Shown here: positions 1 to 9,270 of the stretch, piece after piece
How the letters are laid out: every line of letters starts with the position of its first letter
Position numbering within the stretch: position 1 is the stretch's first letter
DNA from: Saprospiraceae bacterium
GTDB taxonomy: Bacteria > Bacteroidota > Bacteroidia > Chitinophagales > Saprospiraceae
Assembly: GCA_027486765.1 (NCBI GenBank)
Contig: JAIXOO010000242.1
Coordinates: 1 to 45,557, forward strand
Length of the DNA stretch: 45,557 nucleotides
Reading direction: 5' to 3'
Made by a program: the position numbers and the translations under genes
The notes under the pieces: model-generated
What the model saw: the letters and a program-made list of their open reading frames with translations, nothing else
Databases searched by the model: none
What the model was told of the DNA's origin: nothing

Positions 1-13
1 CGTGTATTATTGA

Positions 14-546
14 ACAAAGGCCTCGATTTTTTTATTAAAATCATTTTCGATTAATGCATCAAATCAACATGATACTTTTCAGCGATCAACAGTCCATTGG
101 GCAATTGGAAAAACGGAAGGGAGGTTATTTATAAAAGAAATTTCTAGCCTGTCAACTCAAGGCACAAATGTTGGAAATAGCCAGTTTATGTGGCAATCAT
201 CGGTCTTTGGCCGTGAAATACCTCTTGAGTTGGAAAGAGAAGGTGCCTGGAAGTATGGGGGCAGGACGATTCATGGATTGGCTAAGCCGAAGAAAAACAC
301 TGAATAAATATTGCCCAGAAAACTCAAGCTGTTTGGTCAACTCGACCAAATGCTTCGATATTATTTCTATCTTTCTCAACAGATAGAGTGATAACGGTAC
401 CAGGGATCGCTTGTCCTACAATGATCAATCCCCGTACTGGAGCGGCCAAGCAACTACCCGATGCCGACAGCGATGTGGACAACCGCGCTTGGCAGTATCG
501 CCAGAACCTTGAGACCAATATGGTGTTTATTTTAAAGCGGAAATGA
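14..546 (+). pseudogene. Decayed coding remnants at the left edge
   Basis: No intact gene is convincing in bases 1-595. One frame is open from 14 to a TAA at 305-307 and reads like protein (for example FGREIPLELEREGAWKYGG). A second frame is open from 304 to a TGA at 544-546 and ends TNMVFILKRK. The two overlap by only four bases at the frame change, as a frameshifted single gene would. Neither has a persuasive start codon; the only internal ATG candidates are at 188 and 421. I do not recognise the family. It could also be two chance open frames. Confidence 0.3.
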
Positions 547-595
547 ATACTTTCTCTCCGCAACGGCGCTTATTTCAATACCAATATCGATCACC

Positions 596-2608
596 ATGCG
601 TAACCTACTTTTTATCCCCCTGTTCGCCCTACTTTGTACTCAGTTGCTCGCGCAAAAAACGCCTTTGCGCCGCGCGGACAGTTTCTTTGGCCTTCATTTT
701 GACTTTCATGCCAGTACGGAAGATAGCCTGGTTGGGAAAACCCTTACCGAAGGAATGATCGACAGTTTGTTGAGCGCCGTCAAACCAGATTTCATTCAAG
801 TTGATTCCAAAGGCCATCCGGGAGTAGTGAGTTACCCGAGCAAGGCAACCAATGGTACAACGGTCAAAAGTTTTGCCAAAGATCCATTGGCCTTGTTTCG
901 CCAGGTGACCCAAAAACACGGAGTTGCGCTTTATGTGCATTACTCTGGGGTATGGGACGATGCTGCCCTTCGCAAACATCCCGAATGGGCTGCCGTAGAC
1001 GCCACGGGGAAGCCCAGCACTCAAAAGACCTCGGTACATAGCCCTTACGTGGATGAACTACTGATCCCTCAGCTAAAAGAAATAGCCGATTACGGCGTGG
1101 ATGGGGTATGGGTAGATGGGGACTGCTGGGCTACCGTGTTGGATTACGGAGCACAGGCCCTGGGAAAATTTCAACGGAGCACTGGCATCAGCACCGTACC
1201 CAAAGCAAAAACTGATCCCGATTACCCTGCTTTTATGCGTTTTGCTCGTCAGTCGTTTAAAAGCTACGTGGGACACTACACCGATGAGTTGCACCGTTAC
1301 AAACCTGGTTTTCAGGTGGCTTCCAACTGGGCCTTTTCTTCCTTCATGCCTGAACCCGTTGAGCTCAATGTGGACTTTATGTCGGGTGACCTAGCACCCA
1401 TGAATGGTGTCAATTCAGCCCTTTTTGAAGCCCGTGTTTTGGCGGCGCAGTCACGGCATTACAACAAGCCTTGGGATTTGATGTCCTGGAGTTTCAATAC
1501 CCAGTGGGGCACGAGCAATCATTCTGCAAAAACGGCGCTTAACCTGAGCCAGGAAGCAGCCGAGGTCATCGCCATGGGTGGGGCTTTTCAGTGTTACTTC
1601 ACCCAAAACCGGGATGCCTCCATCCGGGTGCAACAGGTTAAAACGATGGCGGAGCTGGCCAAATTCGTACGCGCCCGGCAGCCCTTTACCCAAGGTGCCC
1701 GGGCCATTCCACAGGTCGCCTTGCTGTATTCGCTGGCCAGTTACCACAAGTACAGCTCCAGCATTTACGGCAATGGGGTAGCCGAGGCTTCGAAAGCCAT
1801 CCTCAGCGCGCTGATGGATGCTCAACATGCGGTTGAGGTACTGTCGGAGCACCACCTGCGGGGCAATTTGGCCAAGTACCCTCTGGTCGTGATCCCGGAG
1901 TGGGCCTATTTGGATGAGGATTTTTTGCAAGAACTCAAAACCTATGTGTACAATGGCGGGAAATTGCTGGTGATCGGAGCTGAGGCCTGTCAAAACTTTA
2001 AAACTGAACTGGGGATCGAACCACAAGGGCAAGCCCTCAAAAGTCGGTTTTGGGTCATGGGAAAAGACAATCTCGGTTTGGGTAACGATTGGATACAACC
2101 TGTCAAATTGTTGAGCCAGGCGCGCAGTTTGGGATCGTATTATCTTCAGGAAGATTCACGCTTCCCGGCTGGCAGCATTGCGTCGATGGCAGATTATGGC
2201 CGGGGAAAAATCGCCGGTATTTATGGCAATTTGGGTTTGAGTTACCGCAATTTTCAATCGCCACAGTTGCGCGATTTTTTGGATGGGGTAGTACTTCAAT
2301 TGTTTCCCCAGCCCTTGGTGGAGGTCAGTGGCTCCAAGCTTGTGCACCTGACCGTAAATGAGTTGAACGGTAAGCTGGCCATTAACCTCGTCAATGCTGG
2401 CGGGAACTACAACAGTGACAAGGTTTCGACTTATGATGAACTGCCCGCTCTGCGGAACCTGACAATCAAAATTCGCAGCAGCCAAAAGCCACTGCGAATC
2501 ATTCAACAGCCAGAGCAACGGCCCCTGGCGTTCAGTTATGAGCGTGGAGTCGTCACGGTAAAGGTGCCAGAGGTGGGGATTCATTCGATACTCGTGGTTT
2601 CAAAGTGA
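596..2608 (+). CDS. Secreted putative glycoside hydrolase (TIM-barrel, alpha-L-fucosidase-like)
   Basis: This is a 670-residue protein with a signal peptide (about residues 1-19, ending LLAQ), so it is exported. The first half looks like a glycosidase barrel: an opening FGLHFDFHA strand, ALYVHYSGVWDD, and a GVDGVWVDGDCWA strand whose aspartates are candidate catalytic or substrate-binding residues. From about residue 370 there is a second domain with the strand pattern VALLYSLASYHKY and YNGGKLLVIGAE, resembling the flavodoxin-like domain found in beta-galactosidases and some fucosidase-like families. A small beta-rich tail follows. The substrate is not visible from sequence, and GH29/GH151-like or an unclassified hypothetical glycosidase are all possible. 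It ends 12 bp from the convergent aspartyl protease gene. Confidence 0.6.
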   Translation: MRNLLFIPLFALLCTQLLAQKTPLRRADSFFGLHFDFHASTEDSLVGKTLTEGMIDSLLSAVKPDFIQVDSKGHPGVVSYPSKATNGTTVKSFAKDPLALFRQVTQKHGVALYVHYSGVWDDAALRKHPEWAAVDATGKPSTQKTSVHSPYVDELLIPQLKEIADYGVDGVWVDGDCWATVLDYGAQALGKFQRSTGISTVPKAKTDPDYPAFMRFARQSFKSYVGHYTDELHRYKPGFQVASNWAFSSFMPEPVELNVDFMSGDLAPMNGVNSALFEARVLAAQSRHYNKPWDLMSWSFNTQWGTSNHSAKTALNLSQEAAEVIAMGGAFQCYFTQNRDASIRVQQVKTMAELAKFVRARQPFTQGARAIPQVALLYSLASYHKYSSSIYGNGVAEASKAILSALMDAQHAVEVLSEHHLRGNLAKYPLVVIPEWAYLDEDFLQELKTYVYNGGKLLVIGAEACQNFKTELGIEPQGQALKSRFWVMGKDNLGLGNDWIQPVKLLSQARSLGSYYLQEDSRFPAGSIASMADYGRGKIAGIYGNLGLSYRNFQSPQLRDFLDGVVLQLFPQPLVEVSGSKLVHLTVNELNGKLAINLVNAGGNYNSDKVSTYDELPALRNLTIKIRSSQKPLRIIQQPEQRPLAFSYERGVVTVKVPEVGIHSILVVSK

Positions 2609-2620
2609 TTTCATTTTTCC

Positions 2621-3823
2621 TCACTTCATACCGATCGATACAGCTACTACCACCCCTTGTTCATTCACATACTCAAGATTGATGAAGTCTTTTGAGGTGT
2701 GTTCGCCCATGGTCAGTTCACAGTCAAGCGTAGGTGTTCTTTTGGAAAAATCGACTCCTTCGATGCTCCATATTTTGTAACCACTTTTTAGTCCAAGTCG
2801 CCCAGCGGGGGAGTCATTCCATACGTTACCGATGACATAATGATCTTCAGCGGGATAGATGAATAATCCATATCCTACGCTGTATTTTTCTCCTTCGATT
2901 ATTTTTTTGTCATATGACTGAAAGTGAAACTGTTTATTTAAATAGTCTAAGGTGATGATTCCATATGCTCCCAGACCAATCCCTACATAGCTGTGATCTT
3001 GTTCCGCTCCAGGAATCGAGGTGAAGTTTAAGAAGTGGGTAGTACCTATCGTGAGTGTATCGTAAGAGAAGAGCCTGCACCATTGCTCTTGTTGAGACTC
3101 AGTTAGTGAAATGATCATTTTTCCATGCCCCACATTGATCAAACGAGCGGTCTGGCGCTCTAAGGGAATTGCAGAATCCTCTTTGGAAATACTGAATGCG
3201 TCCTCATCCCCAGTATCAACTAGGGCGGGGATCACATGATCTTCACTCAAGGTCAGCTCAAGGAATGGATTACTTTGATTGTCATCTAGATGAAGAGGAA
3301 CAGTTGCACTATTTGACAAGTCCAGTTTATCCGGATCACTGCTTAATATCAAACGCTTGGCCTTCAAGTCGATTTGCAGAATACAGTTGCGCAAGGCATT
3401 ACTCCCAATTAGTCCATCTATTCCCCAACATTTGAGCATACTACCCGTTTGCTCGCGCATGACCACTGCCGGGATATTTCTGAATTCAATTTGCCCAAAC
3501 TTGAAGGACTTTATTTTAATGCGATCCAGCTCCGAAATACCTCCTGAGGCATCTTTTAGGGAGTCTCGATAAGTTATCTTGGCACCAATTTCCTGCTGCA
3601 AATGTTCAAACACTGCACATGGCGCGCCAGTGTCTAGAATAAATTTTCTGAGCTTACCCCCTATTTCAAGCGCTACCACCATTTTACCTTGAATGAATTC
3701 AAATGGGATGGTATCGTGAAAGGTATTTTGAACTACGCGACCTTCGTTTAGGTGATTTTGTGCTTGGAGCCCACAATTCCAGAAGAGCAACAACAACAAT
3801 AATGGCAGCAGTCGATTGATCAT
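2621..3823 (-). CDS. Secreted retropepsin-like aspartyl protease with PDZ domain
   Basis: This 400-residue protein has a hydrophobic signal peptide (LLPLLLLLLFWNCGLQAQ). Two pepsin-type active-site motifs are visible: FILDTGAPC near residue 62 and ALVDTGDEDA near residue 200. This suggests two retropepsin-like halves that together form one catalytic site. The last roughly 100 residues resemble a PDZ domain, with the loop NVWNDSPAGRLGLKSGYKI. Bacterial proteins of this aspartyl protease plus PDZ type are common in Bacteroidota, and their substrates are largely unknown. The cysteine before the signal-peptide end (WNCGLQAQ) could alternatively be a lipobox. The start is the ATG at 3823, and the gene stands alone on the minus strand. 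Confidence 0.8.
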   Translation of the reverse strand: MINRLLPLLLLLLFWNCGLQAQNHLNEGRVVQNTFHDTIPFEFIQGKMVVALEIGGKLRKFILDTGAPCAVFEHLQQEIGAKITYRDSLKDASGGISELDRIKIKSFKFGQIEFRNIPAVVMREQTGSMLKCWGIDGLIGSNALRNCILQIDLKAKRLILSSDPDKLDLSNSATVPLHLDDNQSNPFLELTLSEDHVIPALVDTGDEDAFSISKEDSAIPLERQTARLINVGHGKMIISLTESQQEQWCRLFSYDTLTIGTTHFLNFTSIPGAEQDHSYVGIGLGAYGIITLDYLNKQFHFQSYDKKIIEGEKYSVGYGLFIYPAEDHYVIGNVWNDSPAGRLGLKSGYKIWSIEGVDFSKRTPTLDCELTMGEHTSKDFINLEYVNEQGVVVAVSIGMK

Positions 3824-3961
3824 GTCTAATTGGATTTTGGTTTACAAATATTTGAGCTAAAATTGTATTGCTTTGGATGCTTCAGATTGTATAGTTGATT
3901 ATTTATTTCAACATTTGTATTCCGATTCTGTTCTTTTGAATACCCAAAACATGGATTCCCA

Positions 3962-4384
3962 ATGAAATTGTTAGCCCTTCACGATTTTCCCCTCCAAGCG
4001 TTCGACAAGCTGCGCTATGCCGATACTGATCGCCAGGGGCATGTCAACAATGCGAACTTCTCTACCTTCCTGGAAACCGGTCGGGTGGAGTTTTTGTACC
4101 ATCCAGAGCTTCCCATTTTGCAGGATGGCTTCAGCTTTGTCATTGCGGGACTCCACTTGAATTTTATCGAAGAAATGACTTGGCCGGGACGGGTGGACAT
4201 TGGGACCGCTGTGCTGAAGATTGGCAATAGTTCAATCACGCTTTATCAGCAGCTTTATCAGCAAGATAAATGTGTAGCCAGTGCGGAAACGGTGATTGTG
4301 CAAGTGGACGACAATAGCCGGAAAAGTGCTCCGCTTGGTGCCTTGGCAAAGGAGAAGTTGGAACGGTGGAAAATTGAGCTTTAG
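3962..4384 (+). CDS. Hot-dog acyl-CoA thioesterase (4HBT family)
   Basis: This 140-residue cytoplasmic protein has the usual length for a single 4-hydroxybenzoyl-CoA thioesterase-type hot-dog domain. The signature YADTDRQGHVNNANFSTFLE lies near residues 19-38; the D in YADTD and the HVNNANF segment are the conserved active-site and CoA-binding elements. Such enzymes hydrolyse acyl-CoA thioesters; the acyl specificity cannot be read from sequence. The start at 3962 gives MKLLALHDFP. An upstream ATG at 3952 is in another frame. The gene is monocistronic: a 136 bp divergent region separates it from the aspartyl protease, and a palindromic island follows it. Confidence 0.85.
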   Translation: MKLLALHDFPLQAFDKLRYADTDRQGHVNNANFSTFLETGRVEFLYHPELPILQDGFSFVIAGLHLNFIEEMTWPGRVDIGTAVLKIGNSSITLYQQLYQQDKCVASAETVIVQVDDNSRKSAPLGALAKEKLERWKIEL

Positions 4385-4426
4385 GTGTACTACTGGATGT
4401 TTTTGTATTTCAGAAGCGAAGGGCAT

Positions 4427-4562
4427 GAATTGCCACGTGCTTTAGCTCGTGGATGGAGATTGCCTTTTTGATGGACTTTAGTCCTGGCATTAATTTTTGA
4501 GTGAGGGCTAAAGCCCATTTTTAAAAAATCCTGTTAACCACGCGCTAAAGCACGTGGCAATT
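4427..4562. repeat. CTTTAG/CTAAAG palindromic island
   Basis: The outer arms 4428-4452 and 4538-4562 are reverse complements over 25 bp with one mismatch. Between them are two small 12-base palindromes, GGACTTTAGTCC (4473-4484) and GGGCTAAAGCCC (4505-4516), which differ by a compensated base pair. All four units contain CTTTAG or its complement. The island fills most of the 328 bp gap between two co-directional genes. Confidence 0.85.
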
Positions 4563-4617
4563 TATGTCCTCCGAGTAAAATGTCCAGCAGTGTGGGTTTA
4601 GGTATACTTTTGAGCCT

Positions 4618-4662
4618 GCGTTCATCCCCGTTTTCCTGCATTCCTGTAAATTGAATTTCCAC
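4618..4662 (+). promoter_or_regulatory. Recurrent ~45 bp upstream element, copy A
   Basis: This block (GCGTTCATCCCCG, then CTGCATTCCTGTAAATTGA) is closely matched at 10984-11030 and 16441-16485. Each copy lies 50-120 bp upstream of a start codon. A TATTTTG-like box follows near 4680, so the block may form part of a promoter or 5' leader. It contains degenerate 8-base tandem words (CATTCCTG). Confidence 0.55.
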
Positions 4663-4712
4663 ACTGCGCTGCATTCATCTATTTTGGATTATCAAATCAA
4701 AAAGACGCCAAA

Positions 4713-5807
4713 ATGTTTGCATTCTCCAGGATTGTATTGGTCGCGGTTGTTAGCTCCTTGCTATTGACTTCCTGTCAATTGGGACGTTTTGTTTTTTACA
4801 ACTTTGCGGACATCAAAGACCATAAAAAATTCCAGTCGAGACCATTACAAAAAGGGTCTGGTACATTCAGTTTTCCGAAAGCCGATAAGGGTAAATTCCC
4901 CAAAGAAATTTACAATAGTCCATTTGACGAGTACCTTGAGGACCATAAAACGGTAGCATTTTTAATCATCAAGAACGATACGATTCAATATGAAAAGTAC
5001 TTCAAAGGTTATGACCACGAAAGTATTGTGCCCTCTTTTTCAATGGCAAAATCGGTAACTTCCATTCTAATCGGCTGTGCCATTGACGAGGGGCTTATTG
5101 GATCGGTTGACGAGCCAATTGTGAAATACATACCCGAGCTAAAAAAGGATGGATTTGATCGGGTAACCATCAAACATCTCTTGCAGATGACCTCTGGAAT
5201 TCAATTCAACGAAAGTTACGCCAACCCTTTTGGAGATGCCGCCTCCTTTTATTACGGGCTCAATCTCAGGAAACAAATTGGCAAAATGAAGTTAAAAAGC
5301 GAGCCCGGAAAGCAGTTTGAGTACATCAGTGGCAACACTCAACTATTGGGCTTGATCCTGGAGCGTGTACTGAAAGGAAAAACAGTCACCCAATATTTGC
5401 AGGAGAAATTATGGACTCCACTCGGGATGGAATACGACGCCACCTGGAGCATTGACCGAAAAAAGGATGGCCTGGAAAAAACATTCTGCTGTTTAAACGC
5501 TAGAGCCAGAGATTTTGCAAAAATAGGACGATTGTATAAAAACAAAGGCAATTGGAATGGCCAGCAAATTGTTTCGCCAGCATGGGTCGAAGCATCCACA
5601 AAATTGGACACCTCGAATGGTAGTGTCAAGTACTATCAATACCAATGGTGGTTGCCAACCCCTGGTGAAGACTTTATGGCGGAAGGAATATTGGGCCAAT
5701 TTGTATACGTAAATCCAGCTAAGGATTTGATCATCGTGAGACTTGGGAAGAATGAAGGCAAAGCAAACTGGTGGGCTATTTTTACTGCTTTGGCCAAGGT
5801 GTATTGA
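4713..5807 (+). CDS. Lipoprotein serine hydrolase (beta-lactamase/class C family)
   Basis: This is a 364-residue protein of the penicillin-binding-protein-like beta-lactamase fold (PF00144 type). The N-terminus is a lipoprotein signal ending LLLTSC, so it is probably membrane anchored. The SxxK motif is in SFSMAKSVTS near residue 108, where Ser is the nucleophile. The YxSxN motif follows in FEYISGNTQLLG near residue 208. This arrangement is typical of the 6-aminohexanoate-dimer hydrolase and esterase branch rather than of true beta-lactamases, and the natural substrate is unknown. The sequence around its start codon is nearly identical to that of the unrelated gene at 16531. It converges on the fucosidase gene 16 bp away. 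Confidence 0.85.
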   Translation: MFAFSRIVLVAVVSSLLLTSCQLGRFVFYNFADIKDHKKFQSRPLQKGSGTFSFPKADKGKFPKEIYNSPFDEYLEDHKTVAFLIIKNDTIQYEKYFKGYDHESIVPSFSMAKSVTSILIGCAIDEGLIGSVDEPIVKYIPELKKDGFDRVTIKHLLQMTSGIQFNESYANPFGDAASFYYGLNLRKQIGKMKLKSEPGKQFEYISGNTQLLGLILERVLKGKTVTQYLQEKLWTPLGMEYDATWSIDRKKDGLEKTFCCLNARARDFAKIGRLYKNKGNWNGQQIVSPAWVEASTKLDTSNGSVKYYQYQWWLPTPGEDFMAEGILGQFVYVNPAKDLIIVRLGKNEGKANWWAIFTALAKVY

Positions 5808-5823
5808 TTTTTTGGGTGCGGAT

Positions 5824-7572
5824 TTACTTATTGATTTGAGCAAACAGCCGCAGTTCAGCAATTTGTAATTCAAAAGTTGGGCGTTTTCGAATCTCAATTT
5901 TTACAAAGCGCGCAGTTTGGGGTTTGAAGCTCAAAATGGGAGGTGACCCAATTGCGCCTTTGTGGTGTAGAATCTGTTGCCAGGTATCACTTTGATTTTT
6001 CTTGATTTTCAGCCGAATATCAACACCATGGTTCCAATTTTCGATTTGCCCTTTTTCCGCTAAGGATAGTGCTGAAAGCAAAGTTCTTTTCCCCAGATCG
6101 AATTCGAGTGTACACAAAGTATCGGTTCTTGGCGTTTCCCACGCGGTTTCGGCCTTGTGGTCAAAAAGCCCTTTAACCCCGTACAGCATATCGTTGTTTT
6201 CTTTAATTGATGAGACTTTTGCTCCTGCATTTGCTAAAAGGTTTGGCTGCCCTTCCAGAATTGGCAAGTCATAAGCCGCTTGGTCCAAATCCAGTTTAAC
6301 ACAGCTAAAATGAGATTTTTGACCATTTTTTCTATCTGGAAATTCAAAGGTGAAAGTCTTTTTGGTGGTTTTTAGCCTGAGCGCATGTCCATCAAGCGAG
6401 TTTGCTTTCAAGACTTTGGCGGGCAATGCTGGCAGGCTGAGTTTTGTTCCCACTTCATCCGAGATGAATAAATAAACCGAGTTTCTTTTGCAGGTAGAGC
6501 CACCCCAGGCACCATCCCGGTAGGGGCCGCCTCGCGTGCCATGCACTGCTTCCGCGTTGGTTTTCATGAAGGCGGCAAAATCGCCTAAACGTTCAGCATC
6601 AGGTGGATAAAGCGTGCCATCCGGCATTGGGCCTACATCCAAGAGGTAATTGCCGTCCCTTGAAATGGTGTAAATCATTGTCCGCAACAGGTCCCGAAAA
6701 GGAAATGCAGGCATTGGTTTATTAAAAATCCAACCGCTGGGATTGATGCCTTCGGCGGTTTCCCAGGGTTTTTGCCGGTCAAAGGGGCCGACCGCAATTT
6801 CAAAACTGATAAAATCTTCTTTCATCGCCCCATGAGTACCTACTAGAAGATTAGGATGGCGGCTGTACATCATCTCGGCGGCTTTGGCTGGAACGTCTTT
6901 CCATTTGTCTTTGCCAATGGGTTCAACCCCATCAAACCACATCACCGAAATAGGGCCATAATTGGCACTTAACTCATCCAACAACTGTAGATAGTAGGCA
7001 TTGTAGCGGTCGTGGTTTTCCGTATTGAAATCGGGGTGTTTCCAATCTTTTGGAGAGAATTGCCAACCAAGTGCTAAACCTTGACGTTGGCAGGCTTCAG
7101 CAAATAGTTTTGCAACATCTTTTTGATAGGGCGTTGCCAGGATGTTGTAGTCGGTCGCTTTTGTATCAAACATACAGAAACCATCGTGGTGTTTGGCCAC
7201 AAAAACACTGTAACGCATCCCCGCAGCATAGGCCAACTTGAGCCAGGCATCCGGGTCGTAATGAATTGGATTGAATTTTTTGTAGAGTTGATCATACTCC
7301 TCAGCTGGAATTGATCCATGTGGATTCAGGGCGCTTAGGCGGGCATGAGAATGCGATTCGGGCGTACCCAAACCAGCAGATGGGCCCCAATGGACAAATA
7401 ATCCGACGCGCATATTTCGCCAGTTTTCAATGGCTTGTTGTCGATCATCGGTGGAGGCATTTTGACTGATCGCGCTGTGATAGATACTGGTCAGTAGGAA
7501 TAAAAGGAGCTGCCCGACTAATTTATGGTAAATCTTAATAGATTGATTGTTAGTGAGTTTGTTGGCTTTCAT
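5824..7572 (-). CDS. Alpha-L-fucosidase, GH29, with C-terminal discoidin-like domain
   Basis: This predicted secreted enzyme removes alpha-L-fucose from glycans. The ATG at 7572 gives 582 residues; the upstream in-frame codon at 7587 is TTG. A hydrophobic export segment (VGQLLLFLLTSIYHS) follows a polar N-terminus of about 22 residues. The GH29 barrel shows GLFVHWGPSAG and VFVAKHHDGFCMFD, and the expected nucleophile aspartate lies in VMWFDGVEP. After about residue 430, a beta-sandwich with the end pattern ARFVKIEIRKRP resembles an F5/8 type C (discoidin) carbohydrate-binding domain. It is the downstream gene of a minus-strand cluster, 114 bp beyond the amidohydrolase. Confidence 0.92.
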   Translation of the reverse strand: MKANKLTNNQSIKIYHKLVGQLLLFLLTSIYHSAISQNASTDDRQQAIENWRNMRVGLFVHWGPSAGLGTPESHSHARLSALNPHGSIPAEEYDQLYKKFNPIHYDPDAWLKLAYAAGMRYSVFVAKHHDGFCMFDTKATDYNILATPYQKDVAKLFAEACQRQGLALGWQFSPKDWKHPDFNTENHDRYNAYYLQLLDELSANYGPISVMWFDGVEPIGKDKWKDVPAKAAEMMYSRHPNLLVGTHGAMKEDFISFEIAVGPFDRQKPWETAEGINPSGWIFNKPMPAFPFRDLLRTMIYTISRDGNYLLDVGPMPDGTLYPPDAERLGDFAAFMKTNAEAVHGTRGGPYRDGAWGGSTCKRNSVYLFISDEVGTKLSLPALPAKVLKANSLDGHALRLKTTKKTFTFEFPDRKNGQKSHFSCVKLDLDQAAYDLPILEGQPNLLANAGAKVSSIKENNDMLYGVKGLFDHKAETAWETPRTDTLCTLEFDLGKRTLLSALSLAEKGQIENWNHGVDIRLKIKKNQSDTWQQILHHKGAIGSPPILSFKPQTARFVKIEIRKRPTFELQIAELRLFAQINK

Positions 7573-7686
7573 TTGGTTGATTATCAAAAAGTTATTCTTT
7601 ATTGTGAATTACTCGATCAGCTCCCAATAGTTTATCCCGAAAAAAATCGGAAAACTGGCACAATTGCCAATTACACTTTACCGCAA

Positions 7687-9270
7687 TTACCGTTGTACAC
7701 TTTTGTTATGGAGCCAAACACCAGGCGTTTTGTTGGTGAGTTTAGCGTTTTTTATCACGAAAACACCGTTGATGAGCATCTGCTCGATGCCTTTAGCATA
7801 TTTTTTGGAATCGGTGTAAGTGGCTTTATCCTGAATCTTGTCAAAATCAAAGACAATGAGGTCCGCATAAGCCCCTTCCTGAATCCGTCCTCGATGGTAT
7901 TGCTTGATTTGGTTAGCTGGCATGGAAGTCATTTTTTTGATCGCTTCTTCCAACTTAAGCGCTTTCATTTCGCGAACATAACGCGCAATCACCCTTGGAA
8001 AGGATCCATAAGAGCGCGGGTGAGGAAAAATGCTTTTCTCTGGATTCACTAAGTCACCGTCTGTTTCAATCATCGAATAGGGATATTTCAAGATGTTGAT
8101 CACATCCTGCTCATCCATCTCATGGTAAATAGCCAGGAAACCACCTTTGAGCTCCAGGTCAATGATGGCTTGTATTCCACCATCTAGATTATTTGGATAA
8201 CCTTTCGCTTTCACATAGTCTTCCAATGTTTTGCCGTTAAACAATGTATCTGCTGGAATGCTGTTGAATTGAATGCGCCAGAGATCTTCCCCGGTTTCGT
8301 CGTTCATGATGATGGCTCTCATGTCCGATTCGATCCGTTTGCGAAGTTGCTTATCTTTCAGCCGCTTAGCCAATTCGGCAGTGCCGCCATCAAGCGCCCA
8401 GGCTGGAAACAGAATGTAGGAATAGGTATTGGCCGCGGTGTAAGGATAGACATCTACCGAAATATCCATGCCGGCATTTCTGGCAGAGTCAACAATTGCC
8501 AATCCCTTACTCGCTAATCCAAACTGCGCAACTCCCGCTGCTTTGAAGTGGTTGATTTGCGCAGGCATATTGGCTTCTTTGGCAATCCGAATGGTTTCGC
8601 GAATCGAAGCAAGTAATCCACTTCCTTCATTGCGCATATGCGTAACATAAATCCCATCATAATTAGCCGCCACTTTCGACAACTCAATGATTTCGGCGGT
8701 GGAAGCATAGAGACCGGGGACATAAATTAGACCCACCGAAAATCCTAAGGCGCCTTGTTTCATGGATTGCTCCACATAATACTTCATGCTGTCCAATTCC
8801 GCTGCGGTGGCAGGGCGATTTTCCAAACCGATCACTTTTTTTCTGGTCCAGTTTAAACCAGAAAAGAAGGCAACATTGGGCGCAACTTTTAATGAAAGGG
8901 CATAATTGTCAATAGGATATGGTTGATCTCCACTGTGTAAACTGGCGCAAATGGTGGTGATGCCCTGTCGAAGAAAATTTTCTGGTTGTGGAAATTGGTG
9001 TATCGTGGTTTGAATGTGCGCATGACTGTCGATAAACCCGGGAGAAATGATCTTCCCTCGAATGTCAATTACCGTTTCGGCCAGGGCAGGATTGATTTTT
9101 GCTTTGGATACTTTTACAATCTTGTCGCCTTTGATGCCGATGTCGCCTATAAACCGCTCGTTTCCTAGTCCATCTACGATGGTGCCGTTCGTGTAGATTA
9201 AATCATACTCTTTCTGGGTTGGCTTACAGGCTACCAGCAATACCAGAATAATGATAAGCAGTTGTTTCAT
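7687..9270 (-). CDS. D-aminoacylase/N-acyl-D-amino-acid deacylase family lipoprotein
   Basis: This is a 527-residue metal-dependent amidohydrolase. A lipoprotein signal ends LLVACKP, so it is probably anchored to a membrane. The metal-binding DSHAHI motif follows PGFI near residue 80. Further ligand-type residues appear in YVTHMRNEG, AQINHFKAAG and MIETDGDLV, matching the order in D-aminoacylases. The C-terminal segment GRIQEGAYADLIVFD is the standard closing strand of this family. Family members cleave N-acyl-D-amino acids or D-amino-acid peptides. The start codon overlaps the stop of the upstream esterase gene (ATGA), so the two are co-translated. Confidence 0.9.
   Translation of the reverse strand: MKQLLIIILVLLVACKPTQKEYDLIYTNGTIVDGLGNERFIGDIGIKGDKIVKVSKAKINPALAETVIDIRGKIISPGFIDSHAHIQTTIHQFPQPENFLRQGITTICASLHSGDQPYPIDNYALSLKVAPNVAFFSGLNWTRKKVIGLENRPATAAELDSMKYYVEQSMKQGALGFSVGLIYVPGLYASTAEIIELSKVAANYDGIYVTHMRNEGSGLLASIRETIRIAKEANMPAQINHFKAAGVAQFGLASKGLAIVDSARNAGMDISVDVYPYTAANTYSYILFPAWALDGGTAELAKRLKDKQLRKRIESDMRAIIMNDETGEDLWRIQFNSIPADTLFNGKTLEDYVKAKGYPNNLDGGIQAIIDLELKGGFLAIYHEMDEQDVINILKYPYSMIETDGDLVNPEKSIFPHPRSYGSFPRVIARYVREMKALKLEEAIKKMTSMPANQIKQYHRGRIQEGAYADLIVFDFDKIQDKATYTDSKKYAKGIEQMLINGVFVIKNAKLTNKTPGVWLHNKSVQR

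Noticed and set aside
1451..2098. 215-codon open frame on the minus strand
   Set aside because: It is antisense to the glycoside-hydrolase-like gene and shows no family pattern.
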